The position numbers and the translations under genes are program-made. Below are positions 63,516 to 64,000 of a DNA stretch of 64,000 bases, in pieces. Every line of letters begins with the position of its first letter. Position 1 is the first letter of the stretch. Under the pieces are notes generated by a model that searched no databases, was not told the DNA's origin, and worked only from the letters and a program-made list of their open reading frames with translations. The DNA is from Isosphaeraceae bacterium (GTDB lineage Bacteria; Planctomycetota; Planctomycetia; Isosphaerales; Isosphaeraceae): positions 114,111-178,110 of the forward strand of contig JANXSX010000195.1 in NCBI GenBank assembly GCA_025356475.1, written 5' to 3'.

Positions 63516-64000
63516 ATGTCGACTCAGTACCGATTCTCATTTGGTCCCTGGAACATCAGCACCGGTGCCGACCCCTTCGGCCCTCCTGCCCGCCAGGAGA
63601 TCGAGTTTAGCCGCAAGATCAAGGCTTATAAAGAACTCGGATTCGACGCCGTCCAGTTTCACGACGACGACATCGTTCCCGCCGACCTCGATTGGCAGGC
63701 AACTCTCAAGGGGGTCGCAGCGGTCAAATCGATGCTCGATGGCGAAGGATTGTTCGTCGAGATCATCGCCCCTCGACTGTGGGAAGACCCCCGCACTCTC
63801 GACGGAGGGTACACCTCCAATAGCCCGAGCGACCGAAAGTACGCCATCGATCGGTCGAAGCGGTGCGTCGACCTGGCGAAGGAGGTTGGTTGCAAGAATT
63901 ATGTCCTCTGGCTGGCCCGGGAAGGGACCTACATTCGAGAGGCGAAGGACGCCAAGACCGCCATCAGTCGGTTGCTCGACGCGTGGAACGCGATTTTGGA
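63516..64000 (+). CDS. xylose isomerase-like TIM-barrel protein, N-terminal part
   Basis: 161 residues are visible before the right window edge. RFSFGPWNISTGADPFGPPA and ELGFDAVQFHDDDIVPAD are as in the xylose isomerase family, including the H of FHDDD. KNYVLWLAREG is the next barrel strand. It should isomerise a sugar such as xylose with divalent metal. The metal-binding residues lie mainly outside the window, so the exact substrate is open. GGAG lies about 13 bases before the ATG. Confidence 0.8.
   Translation, partial: MSTQYRFSFGPWNISTGADPFGPPARQEIEFSRKIKAYKELGFDAVQFHDDDIVPADLDWQATLKGVAAVKSMLDGEGLFVEIIAPRLWEDPRTLDGGYTSNSPSDRKYAIDRSKRCVDLAKEVGCKNYVLWLAREGTYIREAKDAKTAISRLLDAWNAIL

Noticed and set aside
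1..64000. CRISPR arrays, tRNA and rRNA genes
   Set aside because: No regularly spaced repeats, cloverleaf arms or conserved rRNA segments were noticed by eye in the intergenic regions; a tRNAscan and Rfam run would settle it.

Overview
The window looks like chromosomal DNA of a planctomycete, most likely of the Isosphaeraceae type. The marks are a DUF1559 prepilin-like protein, a twin-arginine Gfo/Idh/MocA oxidoreductase, an S46 peptidase, a neutral-ceramidase-like protein, a cytoplasmic Ser/Thr kinase, GC-rich coding DNA with many GTG starts, and mostly single genes or short operons. This assignment is inference from gene content. No rRNA, tRNA or CRISPR array was recognised.

Layout. 1-2931: end of an ABC-2 permease, then a lower-GC two-gene island (ATPase plus acidic partner) that looks like a stand-alone defence cassette, then a small membrane protein. 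3095-12178: degenerate glycosyltransferase, D-amino-acid-transaminase-like enzyme, a secreted TlpA-like protein without the catalytic cysteines, an alpha/beta hydrolase, a GT39-like transferase and a YfhO-like membrane protein. 12494-16222: sigma-54 activator, DUF1559 protein and two small secreted proteins. 16255-23063: a decayed IS5-type element, then clpB, two paralogous small proteins, and dnaK, which together form a chaperone block. 23615-31300: pheA, a flippase, DAHP synthase-tpiA-secG and yicC-gmk-rpoZ, combining aromatic amino acid entry steps, glycolysis, secretion and nucleotide/transcription housekeeping. 31415-33694: FtsK. 33912-39280: an accessory stretch with a frameshifted RES toxin, an Xre-type antitoxin, small unknown genes and a gene-free mosaic of repeats. 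39288-47495: histidine phosphatase, short adenylate kinase, OPT transporter, S46 peptidase, an interrupted membrane gene, a VOC protein and a Gfo/Idh oxidoreductase. 47573-53951: a glycosyltransferase operon, accA, a Ser/Thr kinase and glgC. 54082-59782: a small L7/L12-like protein and an RND efflux pair without an outer-membrane factor. 60255-64000: M3 oligopeptidase, ceramidase-like protein and the start of a xylose-isomerase-like protein.

The best candidates for something new are the ATPase/partner cassette (567-2442), the inverted-order and partly broken RES/Xre locus with two identical palindromes, a dispersed repeat shared by 38505-38675 and 59994-60165, and the paired small proteins between clpB and dnaK. 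Start codons were chosen from ribosome-binding sites and family alignment; where they differ from the longest reading frame, the entry says so.
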